Source: Bacteroidales bacterium UBA3764
GTDB lineage: Bacteria > Bacteroidota > Bacteroidia > Bacteroidales > UBA932
Reading direction: 5' to 3'
Length of the DNA stretch: 39,831 nt
Assembly (NCBI GenBank): GCA_002371115.1
Contig: DFFY01000089.1
Coordinates: 1-39,831, forward strand
A model generated the notes under the pieces. The model had not been told where the DNA came from. It did not search any database and was given only the letters and a program-made list of their open reading frames with translations. Positions 33,280 through 39,831 of this stretch are shown here, in pieces. How positions within the stretch are numbered: position 1 is the first letter of the stretch; every line of letters begins with the position of its first letter. A program made the position numbers and the translations under genes.

Positions 33280-34347
33280 TCAGGCTTTGAACTCGTAATC
33301 CTTGCAGTTGAGTCTATGCAGAATATCCATATGCATAAAATTGTCCTTCTTCACCAGTGCACCGCTTCCAACAATGGTCTCCACCAGGCGGGTAATGGTG
33401 AAGTAGGACTGCATAGGGATATTACGCGTTACCAGATATTCCACCAGTCCCTCCCGCAATGCCTCGATGTTCTTTTCAAGGTCGTCAAAGCCCACGACAT
33501 GACGTTCCGGATCCGGGAAGGCTCTCAGATAGGGGGCGATGAGATGGATGCGGGAGTTGGCCATCGTGATATGCTTCACGCCCGGATGCTCCGCAAAAAA
33601 ACGGTGCAGGATGTCACAGGTCTCCGCCACATTGTCGGGGTGGATGAATACCATATGCACGACACACTGCGGATAATGCGTCTGAATGTACTCCAGAAAG
33701 CCTTCACGCCGGACACGGTTAGGGTCGGCCTGCTGGCGCTGGTCGCGGATAAGTCTTATCATGGCCAGTTCCCGGACATCCATCCTGTGGGTGAGCAGAA
33801 ATGCGCCCAATGCTCCGGCCTCACGCGGGTCGGCGCCAAAATAGACCTTGTACCCAAGTCCGTCAATCTTCTGATCCACAAAAGCGTACGGAATGCCCGC
33901 CTGGTCCATCTGCGCAGCGAACGTTCTCACGGCATCGGCAAAAACCACATTGGTAATGACGCCCGCAGGCTTTTTCTCCAGGATATTTTGGCTTTCCGTC
34001 AAAAAAGACTGGATGTCGTTCGGGTCGAACATATGCATATCCAGAAGGATGTCGTAGTTTTTGGCATTCTTGACACCCTCAACAAAGCCGTTATACGCTA
34101 CAGACCAATACTCCCCCGGCTCAAACCTGGGAATCAGACAGGAAACAGTCAGTTTTTTCTTGGATGCCAGACGCGAGGCGATGGGATTGGTGGTATAGCC
34201 CAATTTTTCAATCGTTTCCTTCACCCGCTGGACAGTTTCCTGCGAGACTCCGCCTCGGTTATAGATTACCCGGTCAACAGTTGCACGGGCTACCTTGGCT
34301 TCTCGCGCAACGTCATAGATAGTGGGTACACGGTCCGATTTTTCCAT
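33280..34347 (-). CDS. LacI-family transcriptional regulator
   Basis: The start at 34345-34347 (MEKSDRVPTIYDVAREAKVA) is preferred because the upstream in-frame ATG lies before the promoter. An N-terminal LacI helix-turn-helix (TIYDVAREAKVARATVDRVI, then a hinge TTNPIASRLASKKK) leads into a periplasmic-binding-like sensor domain of about 280 residues (VVGFDDLEKNIEALREG near the end). The VDRV form of the recognition helix is common in Bacteroidetes LacI proteins that sense sugars. It is divergent from the AraM cassette, with a palindrome in the 78-base gap, and convergent with the SusCD operon. It probably controls one or both. The ligand is unknown. Confidence 0.93.
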   Translation of the reverse strand: MEKSDRVPTIYDVAREAKVARATVDRVIYNRGGVSQETVQRVKETIEKLGYTTNPIASRLASKKKLTVSCLIPRFEPGEYWSVAYNGFVEGVKNAKNYDILLDMHMFDPNDIQSFLTESQNILEKKPAGVITNVVFADAVRTFAAQMDQAGIPYAFVDQKIDGLGYKVYFGADPREAGALGAFLLTHRMDVRELAMIRLIRDQRQQADPNRVRREGFLEYIQTHYPQCVVHMVFIHPDNVAETCDILHRFFAEHPGVKHITMANSRIHLIAPYLRAFPDPERHVVGFDDLEKNIEALREGLVEYLVTRNIPMQSYFTITRLVETIVGSGALVKKDNFMHMDILHRLNCKDYEFKA

Positions 34348-34372
34348 GTTTGCAGTTGATATTAATTTTCTG

Positions 34373-34403
34373 CAAAAATAAAAATAATTTATTCTTTTCA
34401 AAA
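34373..34403 (-). promoter_or_regulatory. Promoter of the LacI-family gene
   Basis: On the minus strand TTTTG (34399-34403) and TATTTTTG (34373-34380) are separated by 18 bases. The leader is about 20 bases. The near-palindrome at 34404-34415 touches the -33 box. Confidence 0.65.
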
Positions 34404-34415
34404 GGGCATGCGCCC
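34404..34415. promoter_or_regulatory. Degenerate GGGC...GCCC palindrome between LacI and AraM genes
   Basis: GGGCATGCGCCC differs in two central bases from the palindromes at 10964 and 18495. As in the hydrolase operon, it is followed by A-rich sequence and an ATG about 10-20 bases on. A weak -7 box (TAATTTAT, 34385-34392) lies eleven bases before it. Confidence 0.45.
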
Positions 34416-34425
34416 ACAAACAGAA

Positions 34426-35772
34426 ATGACGAGAGAAGAAAGAATCCGTTTTGCGCTGTCAATCGCCACGGACACCAAGGAATTCAAAATGGGAAGAGGA
34501 GTCTCGGAAGAGGTCCCGGAAGTATTTCGTAAGTTTTTCCCGGGGAAGGGGGCCCTTATCGTGGCCGATATCCACACCTACCCCGCTCTGGGAAAGAAAG
34601 TCAAGATTCTTTTTGAGGGCAAAGGAATCCCCGTCCTGGAAATGGTGATTGAAGAGGAAGCGTTCCATGCCGAGTGGAAATACGTACAGATGGTAGATGC
34701 CCAGCTGGATGCGCATCCAGGCTATATCCTTGTGTCCGTAGGCTCCGGCGTCATCAACGATTTGTGCAAACTGTCCTCCCACCACCATGGCCAGTCTTAC
34801 CTGACGCTGCCAACCGCTGCGTCCGTTGACGGATACTCCTCTTTTGGTGCATCCATCACATTCGAGGGTGCCAAACAGACCTTCTCCTGCCCGGCGCCCG
34901 TCGCTATCGTGGCCGATATGGATGTCATTGCATCGGCCCCCAAAGAGATGACGGCTGCAGGATATGCCGACCTGGCAGCCAAAGTTCCAGCAGGAGCGGA
35001 ATGGATGATTTCCGATTTCGTAGGAACCGAGCCCATACACGACGCCGCCTGGCATGTGCTGCAAGACCATTTGGACAGTTTTCTCTCCAGACCGGAAGCT
35101 GTTGCGGCAGGCGATATCGACGCCATTGCCGATATATTTGAAGGACTTACCCTCAGCGGATTTGCCATGCAGGCAGCCCGCTCGTCCCGTCCGGCCTCTT
35201 GCTGCGACCACCTGTTCAGCCATATTTTGGACATGACCGCCCATCACTACCGCGGAAAACTGGTCTCTCACGGATTTCAGGTTGCCATTGGGACCCTCAC
35301 CATGTGTGCCGTGTTTGATGAACTCTTCAAATTGGATTTGACCCGGCTGGACGTTGAAGCCTGTGTGGCGGCCTGGCCCACCCTGGAAGAAGAGCAGCAA
35401 AGGGGGCTTGCCCTCTTCAAGGACTTCCCCGTCCCGATGCTTGGCTACAACGAGATTACAAAAAAATACGCTCCGGCACCGGTGGTACGGCAGGAACTGA
35501 CCAAACTCCGGGACAATTGGCCTTCCTTCAAGAAAAAACTGCAAGGGCAGGTTTACACTTATCAGAAAATGCATGACCTCCTGAAAGCGGCCGGAGCTCC
35601 CTCGTCCCCGCAGGAGATTGGCCTTGAAAACCAAGACATCCGGGACATGTTCCCGCTGGTGCAAATGATGCGTTTCCGTTATAATGTACTGGACCTGGCC
35701 AAACGCGGTTGCTTTTACGAGAAAATAGTTTCACCTTTGTTCCAACAAGGAGGCGTTTATGAAATCCGATAA
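34426..35772 (+). CDS. araM: sn-Glycerol-1-phosphate dehydrogenase, AraM/EgsA type
   Basis: This 448-residue protein belongs to the iron-containing/glycerol dehydrogenase superfamily. Family features include an NAD(P)-binding part with VSVGSGVINDLCKL, the signature LPTAASVDGYSSFGASITFE, and metal ligand candidates D182 (AGYADLAAKV), H262 or H266 (CCDHLFSHILDM) and H282 (LVSHGFQVAIGT). Relatives interconvert dihydroxyacetone phosphate and sn-glycerol-1-phosphate. The start at 34426 (MTREERIRF) is preferred over an ATG at 34408, which lies inside the palindrome. The stop overlaps the transporter start by 14 bases. With a GlpT-like importer and HAD phosphatase behind it, a catabolic role on imported glycerol phosphate is more likely than lipid synthesis. 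Confidence 0.88.
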   Translation: MTREERIRFALSIATDTKEFKMGRGVSEEVPEVFRKFFPGKGALIVADIHTYPALGKKVKILFEGKGIPVLEMVIEEEAFHAEWKYVQMVDAQLDAHPGYILVSVGSGVINDLCKLSSHHHGQSYLTLPTAASVDGYSSFGASITFEGAKQTFSCPAPVAIVADMDVIASAPKEMTAAGYADLAAKVPAGAEWMISDFVGTEPIHDAAWHVLQDHLDSFLSRPEAVAAGDIDAIADIFEGLTLSGFAMQAARSSRPASCCDHLFSHILDMTAHHYRGKLVSHGFQVAIGTLTMCAVFDELFKLDLTRLDVEACVAAWPTLEEEQQRGLALFKDFPVPMLGYNEITKKYAPAPVVRQELTKLRDNWPSFKKKLQGQVYTYQKMHDLLKAAGAPSSPQEIGLENQDIRDMFPLVQMMRFRYNVLDLAKRGCFYEKIVSPLFQQGGVYEIR

Positions 35773-37093
35773 AAAATTCAAATATTGGCAGTGGAGAGTC
35801 ATTATCTGCTCCATGATTGGCTACTCGGTCTTTTACTTTGTCCGAAAAAACTTTGCCTTTGCCATGCCGGCCCTTGGTGTCGAGTATGGCATCAAAGACA
35901 CCAGTTTTGGCATTATCCTCACCCTTGTCGGCCTGGTCTATGGTGTTTCCAAGTTTCTGAACGGATTCATTGCCGACAGGGCCAATGCACGCTGGCATCT
36001 GGCCATCGGCCTGGGCGCCTGCGTCATCCTCAATTTTATTTTTGGATGGAGCGCCGATCTCAGCCACTGGATTACCGGACAGGAAAGCGGGCCTGACTTT
36101 GTGAACACCATGGTTGCCATCATGGCTGTCCTCCTCATCCTGAACAATGTGTTTCAGGGGGCCGGGTTCGGGCCCTGCAACCGCCTCATGGTACACTGGA
36201 TTCCCCCCAAGGAACTTGCTACCAAAATGTCCATCTGGAACATGTCACACTCCATTGGTGCGGCTATCGTATCCGTCGTATGCGGCTCCATTGTCGCCAC
36301 CATGGGCTGGGAATGGTGTTTCTGGATTCCGGCGGCCATTGGCGCCGGTGGCGTCGCATTTATTATCCTTACCCTGCGTGACACGCCCTCGTCCGTAGGC
36401 CTTCCGGAACTGCCGGACACCCAAACGGAGTTGGACAATGACGACACGGGGGACGGATACCGCAAATTTGTCTTGCAAAAAGTCTTCAAGAATCCCATTG
36501 TATGGGTAATCGCCACCACAGCCCTGATGCTCTATATCGTACGTTTTGCCGTGCTGGACTGGGGACCTAAATTCCTTCAGCAGGGAGAGCGGCAGCTGTC
36601 TCCGCAACTGGCGGGATGGACTATCGGCATCTTTGAAATTGCCGGTTGCCTGGGCATGCTGGCCGCCGGCTGGATTACCGACCACTGGTTCCATTCCAAA
36701 GGGCAACGGGTATGTGTCATTGAAATGATTCTTACGGGCCTGTGCCTGGTGGCCATCCATTTCCTGCCGGACGGCTCTTCGCCCGTTATCATGCTGGTTT
36801 TACTGGCACTTGCCGGTTTTTTCCTGTACGGACCGCAAGCTTTGTTCTGTGTTATTTCCGGGAACCAGGTCACCAAAAAAGCAGCCTCGGCCGCAGCCGG
36901 CTTCATTGGCTTGTTCAGCTACTTGAGCACCATTTTCACCGGAGCAGGAGTAGGACTGCTTTCAGACCGGTTTGGAGATGCCTTCTGGAACAATCTGTTT
37001 CTGATTATGGCGTGTATTGCCATCGGCGGCGGTTTACTCATCGCCACGCTTTGGAACATCAAAGATGACGGCTATGTTCATGACAAAAATTAA
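35759..37093 (+). CDS. GlpT/UhpT-like organophosphate:phosphate antiporter (MFS)
   Basis: The 444-residue protein has about twelve hydrophobic membrane segments and OPA-family signatures: GYSVFYFVRKNFAFAMP at 21-37 and GFGPCNRLMVHW at about 137-148. R29 and R262 (YIVRFAVLDW) occupy positions matching the two phosphate-binding arginines of GlpT. OPA transporters exchange glycerol-3-phosphate or hexose phosphates for inorganic phosphate across the inner membrane. AGGAGG five bases upstream supports the start, which lies within the end of araM. The substrate is probably the glycerol phosphate acted on by its neighbours, though stereochemistry cannot be judged from sequence. Confidence 0.93.
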   Translation: MKSDKKFKYWQWRVIICSMIGYSVFYFVRKNFAFAMPALGVEYGIKDTSFGIILTLVGLVYGVSKFLNGFIADRANARWHLAIGLGACVILNFIFGWSADLSHWITGQESGPDFVNTMVAIMAVLLILNNVFQGAGFGPCNRLMVHWIPPKELATKMSIWNMSHSIGAAIVSVVCGSIVATMGWEWCFWIPAAIGAGGVAFIILTLRDTPSSVGLPELPDTQTELDNDDTGDGYRKFVLQKVFKNPIVWVIATTALMLYIVRFAVLDWGPKFLQQGERQLSPQLAGWTIGIFEIAGCLGMLAAGWITDHWFHSKGQRVCVIEMILTGLCLVAIHFLPDGSSPVIMLVLLALAGFFLYGPQALFCVISGNQVTKKAASAAAGFIGLFSYLSTIFTGAGVGLLSDRFGDAFWNNLFLIMACIAIGGGLLIATLWNIKDDGYVHDKN

Positions 37094-37976
37094 GACCGCT
37101 GCCATGGCGGCGTTGCTGGCGGCATGCACACTTGCCGGCGCCCAGCCTGCTACTACCTACCTGGGACCTTTGCAGGGAGAAAATCATCGGCAGAAAGGGT
37201 ATGCCTATCAAGGGATGGACGCCTGGGACAAAACTGTAGTGAGCCTTCAGAATCAGGGAATTGCCACGGTTTACAAGCGCACGGAAGAGGGAATTGCCAT
37301 ACTGGGCCAGTTCCATCTGGGCTCGTTTCACCCGTACAATCATGCCAATGTCGCTTCCTTCGGCCCATGGAAAGGAGCCTGTTCGGACCCGCTTCCGCTG
37401 CTGTATGTGAGCCATTGCCACAAAAAAAGCATCCAAGGATTCAAGGATGTCTGTTTTGTGGAGCGCATCCACCCGGACTATCAAGGCTCCACGCTTGTAC
37501 AGACCATTGTTTATGACGACCTTTCCGGAGACTTTGGCTATGCCTTGCAATGGGTGGTGGACAGAAAGCGGAAACGCCTCATCGGATATGGCAACACCGT
37601 CAATAATTCAGATCCGTCCAACCGGCACAGGGTTATCGTCTTCCGGCTCCCGAAGCCATCTGACGGGGAAACGGTTATCCTGAAAAAAGAGGATGCCCTG
37701 GAGAACTATACGATTGAAGCGGTTTCGGGATATCGGTTCAATCCCATCGGACAGGGGCTGTTCATCCATAACAACCAGCTCTACATGCCCACGGGACTGG
37801 GCACGGCAGAACACCCTTCCATCCTTTATATCTGGGATTTACGCGCCAAGAAGATGCGGGATATTCCACTCGGGGCCGTCACCACCGGGGAACTTGAAGA
37901 TATATCCTTCACCAAAGGCCGGATCCTCCTTCAAGGACAGGATGGACTTTGGGAGATAAAAGCCAATGCATTATGA
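37080..37976 (+). CDS. Secreted propeller-like protein, paralogue of 7803-9143
   Basis: The start at 37080 (MTKIKTAAMAALLAACTLAG) gives a signal peptide and overlaps the transporter stop by 14 bases; an ATG six bases upstream is possible. The 298-residue protein has blade-like segments YAYQGMDAWD, PLLYVSHC, VQTIVYDD, LQWVVDRKRKRLIGYG, VFRLPKPSDG, ILKKEDALENY, IGQGLFIHNNQLYMPTG, LYIWDLRAKKM and LLQGQDGLWEI. These align in order with the C-terminal half of the hydrolase-operon protein. No known family name recognised. Its place between a phosphate-ester transporter and a phosphatase suggests a periplasmic enzyme or binding protein that supplies the imported compound, but this is inference. Confidence 0.8.
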   Translation: MTKIKTAAMAALLAACTLAGAQPATTYLGPLQGENHRQKGYAYQGMDAWDKTVVSLQNQGIATVYKRTEEGIAILGQFHLGSFHPYNHANVASFGPWKGACSDPLPLLYVSHCHKKSIQGFKDVCFVERIHPDYQGSTLVQTIVYDDLSGDFGYALQWVVDRKRKRLIGYGNTVNNSDPSNRHRVIVFRLPKPSDGETVILKKEDALENYTIEAVSGYRFNPIGQGLFIHNNQLYMPTGLGTAEHPSILYIWDLRAKKMRDIPLGAVTTGELEDISFTKGRILLQGQDGLWEIKANAL

Positions 37977-38824
37977 CAGTGGACAATAAACTTGCACACG
38001 TCCGTCATGTCGCCCTTGACATGGATGGGACTTTATATCTTGGAGACAGGCTGTTTCCATGGACACCCGGCTTTCTTCAAGACTTGAGGGCGGCCGGGAT
38101 TGGATACTCCTTCTTGACCAACAACCCCACCAAAAGCGTCCAGGACTATTTGAAAAAACTGGATAAAATGGGAATAGAGGCCTCGGAGGAAAACATGTAC
38201 ACCACTTCCCTTTCCGCCATCGACTATATTCGGAAAACATGGCCGCAGGCTCGTCGGCTTTTTCTGCTTGGCACGCCCAGCATGGTATCGCAGTTTGAGA
38301 AAGCCGGATTCATTTCCTGCAGCGATTCACCCGCAGACCGGCCGGACGTCCTGGTAGTTGCCTTCGACCCGACACTCACCTACTCCCGGCTTTGCAGGGC
38401 GTCCTGGTGGGCGCAACAAGGCGTCCCGTACATTGCCACCAATCCGGACAGGGTGTGCCCCACCCATGAGGAAACCGTCCTGGTGGACTGTGGTTCCCTG
38501 CAAAAATGTATAGAAACCGCTACTGGCCGCCAGCCCGACAAAGTGCTGGGAAAACCAGACCCGAGCATGCTCCAAGGCATTATGGACCGGCATGGGCTTC
38601 GGCCGGATGAAATTGCCATGGTAGGAGACCGGATTTATACGGATACGGCCATGGCTCACAATGCCGGCGCCGTGGGAATCTTGGTCCTGTCCGGGGAAAC
38701 TTCTCTGGAAACGGCCCAAAACAGTTCGCCCGGTCCTGACTACATTTTTGAACATGTGGGCATTTTGGGACGCGCCCTGCTGCAAAACAGGCCGCCAATC
38801 ACTCCTGGGCCCCAAATGTCCTAA
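37973..38824 (+). CDS. HAD-IIA (NagD/AraL-like) phosphatase
   Basis: The start ATG at 37973 overlaps the previous stop (ATGA). HAD motif I is LDMDGTLYLG with nucleophile D16 and D18. Motif II is SFLTNNPTKS, the cap is of the large C2 type, motif III is GKPDPS and motif IV VGDRIYTDTAMA. Length 283 fits HAD subfamily IIA (NagD, AraL, p-nitrophenyl phosphatase type), which removes phosphate from small sugar or glycerol phosphates in the cytoplasm. In Bacillus subtilis an AraL phosphatase gene lies beside the AraM glycerol-1-phosphate dehydrogenase gene, so the pairing seen here is a recurring one. Exact substrate unknown. Confidence 0.92.
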   Translation: MTVDNKLAHVRHVALDMDGTLYLGDRLFPWTPGFLQDLRAAGIGYSFLTNNPTKSVQDYLKKLDKMGIEASEENMYTTSLSAIDYIRKTWPQARRLFLLGTPSMVSQFEKAGFISCSDSPADRPDVLVVAFDPTLTYSRLCRASWWAQQGVPYIATNPDRVCPTHEETVLVDCGSLQKCIETATGRQPDKVLGKPDPSMLQGIMDRHGLRPDEIAMVGDRIYTDTAMAHNAGAVGILVLSGETSLETAQNSSPGPDYIFEHVGILGRALLQNRPPITPGPQMS

Positions 38825-38881
38825 CAAGGCAGGCATAAGTGCTAAAATAATCCGGGCAATATTCCGACCTTTGTGCCCGCT

Positions 38882-39208
38882 ATGAATTGGAGTGGAATCA
38901 TTGTGGGGGCGGCCGTGTTTCTGAGCATCGGCATTTGCCATCCGGCCGTCATCAAAATGGAATATCACTGGGGCAAACAGTCCTGGTGGGTGTGGCTGGT
39001 GGTGGGCCTGTTGTGCGTGGCCGCCTCCCTGCTGGTGCAACATTCCATCGTCTCCACCATTATTGGCGGCTTTGCGTTCTCCTGCCTCTGGGGCATCCAC
39101 GAGATGTTTCTTCAGGAAAAGCGCGTGCTCAAGGGCTGGTTCCCGGAAAATCCCAAGCGCCATGCCTACTATGAGGCCAAAAGGGCGGAACGGGGCATCA
39201 AGCTTTGA
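38882..39208 (+). CDS. DUF4491 family small membrane protein
   Basis: The 108-residue protein starts MNWSGIIVGAAVFLSIGICH. Three hydrophobic segments (about 4-22, 34-52, 55-72) are followed by a soluble tail with WGIHEMFLQEKRVLKGWFPE and NPKRHAYYEAKR. This matches DUF4491, a family of unknown function found widely in Bacteroidetes. A -7-like GACCTTTG lies at 38866-38873, only a few bases from the start, so the leader would be very short. There is no sign that it belongs to the AraM cassette 57 bases upstream. Confidence 0.85.
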   Translation: MNWSGIIVGAAVFLSIGICHPAVIKMEYHWGKQSWWVWLVVGLLCVAASLLVQHSIVSTIIGGFAFSCLWGIHEMFLQEKRVLKGWFPENPKRHAYYEAKRAERGIKL

Positions 39209-39226
39209 ATTTTCCATAACATTTGC

Positions 39227-39234
39227 TACCTTTA
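39227..39234 (+). promoter_or_regulatory. Possible -7 box of ftcD
   Basis: TACCTTTA is one base off TAnnTTTG and lies 22 bases before the ftcD start codon. Confidence 0.45.
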
Positions 39235-39256
39235 AGGTCACATAAAACTGTGACCT
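39235..39256. promoter_or_regulatory. Inverted repeat abutting the ftcD start codon
   Basis: AGGTCACA (39235-39242) and TGTGACCT (39249-39256) are perfect inverted repeats around TAAAAC. The right arm ends one base before the ATG. If transcription starts near 39240, the left arm is not fully transcribed, which favours a protein-binding operator over an RNA hairpin. Confidence 0.55.
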
Positions 39257-39831
39257 ATGAAGCAAATTATAGAATGTGTTCCCAATTACAGCGAAGGGCG
39301 GGATAAAACCGTCATCGACGCCATTGTAGCCGCCATCCAAACGGTGGAAGGCGTAAAAGTGCTGGACGTTGACCCCGGAGAAGCCACCAACCGCACGGTT
39401 GTCACCTTTGTAGGCGAGCCGGAGCCGGTATGCGAGGCGGCCTTCCGCGGTGCCGCCAAGGCGCAGGAGCTCATCGACATGCGAAAACACCATGGAGCGC
39501 ATCCCCGCAGCGGTGCCACGGACGTGCTGCCGCTTATTCCCGTTGCCGGCATTACCCTGGAGGAATGCGCCGCGCTGGCCCGCAAGCTGGCGGAACGCCT
39601 CTATAAAGAGCTGGGTATCCCCTGCTACTGCTATGAGGCCGCCGCATTTAAGCCGGAACGCAAGAACCTGGCCGTATGCCGGGAGGGCGAATACGAGGCC
39701 CTGCCGGAAAAGATGGCCGATGCTGCCCGCCGGCCGGACTTCGGCGGCGCCTGGGACCTGGTTGCCCAAAAGGCCGGCGCCACCAACGTAGGCGCCCGGG
39801 GCTTCCTGGTAGCCGTGAACTTCAACCTGAA
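39257..39831 (+). CDS. ftcD: Glutamate formimidoyltransferase, N-terminal part (cut by window edge)
   Basis: The frame opens MKQIIECVPNYSEGRDKTVI and stays open to the window end (191 codons). The conserved N-terminal signature IIECVPNYSEGRD and the active-site segment MRKHHGAHPRSGATDVLPLI are present; H82 aligns with the catalytic histidine of the mammalian enzyme. The final residues VGARGFLVAVNFNL match the end of the N-terminal subdomain. The enzyme transfers the formimino group of N-formimidoylglutamate to tetrahydrofolate at the end of histidine degradation. Other histidine-utilisation genes may follow beyond the window. An inverted repeat directly before the start suggests its own regulation, separate from the upstream sugar locus. 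Confidence 0.95.
   Translation, partial: MKQIIECVPNYSEGRDKTVIDAIVAAIQTVEGVKVLDVDPGEATNRTVVTFVGEPEPVCEAAFRGAAKAQELIDMRKHHGAHPRSGATDVLPLIPVAGITLEECAALARKLAERLYKELGIPCYCYEAAAFKPERKNLAVCREGEYEALPEKMADAARRPDFGGAWDLVAQKAGATNVGARGFLVAVNFNL

Noticed and set aside
38866..38873. GACCTTTG as promoter of the DUF4491 gene
   Set aside because: One base off consensus, no -33 box, and so near the ATG that the leader would be almost absent; kept only as a remark.

Overview
The window looks like a chromosomal segment of a Bacteroidales bacterium, probably a gut or rumen lineage of moderately high GC. The support is a SusC/SusD pair, many lipoproteins with fimbrillin-like and GLUG architecture, Bacteroidetes-type promoters (TTTG or TTG near -33 and TAnnTTTG near -7), weak Shine-Dalgarno sites, and a DUF4491 gene. 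Family and genus cannot be fixed from the sequence alone. I saw no rRNA, tRNA or CRISPR.

Layout. (1) 1-1857, minus: a sensor kinase cut by the window edge and its NtrC-type response regulator, colonised by three pairs of short REP-like repeats, two of them in frame inside the regulator. (2) 1858-2248: regulator upstream region, a 43-codon relic of a tyrosine-recombinase arm domain, and a strong bidirectional hairpin. (3) 2249-10944, minus: a five-gene secreted hydrolase operon (DUF5696-like, propeller-like, sialate O-acetylesterase type, GH2, GH36). (4) 11073-11845, minus: two tandem toxin-antitoxin relics with intact antitoxins and gutted YafQ-like toxins. (5) 11957-18323, minus: an operon of two large surface lipoproteins with a 49-aa peptide gene between them. 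(6) 18571-33276, plus: a 14.7-kb SusC/SusD operon with a metallophosphoesterase, a GLUG-SGNH hydrolase, a small lipoprotein and a 1401-aa GLUG protein. (7) 33280-34347, minus: a LacI-family regulator. (8) 34426-38824, plus: glycerol-1-phosphate dehydrogenase (AraM type), GlpT-like transporter, propeller-like protein and AraL/NagD-like HAD phosphatase. (9) 38882 to the end: DUF4491 and the start of ftcD.

How it may work together (inference). Surface lipoproteins and SusCD capture a glycan. The hydrolase operon removes alpha-galactose, acetyl groups and another sugar. The surface phosphoesterase could cut phosphodiesters. The divergent LacI/AraM cassette would import and oxidise or dephosphorylate a glycerol phosphate. 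A CGGGCGCGCGCCCG palindrome just downstream of both the hydrolase and SusC promoters, with a degenerate copy at the LacI/AraM divergence, suggests one regulon. A target consistent with all parts is a galactosylated glycerol-phosphate polymer such as Gram-positive lipoteichoic acid, whose units are sn-glycerol-1-phosphate. This is a testable hypothesis, not a demonstrated function. A second striking feature is a G10 homopolymer in the promoter spacer of the surface lipoprotein operon at 18394-18426, the hallmark of a phase-variable switch.
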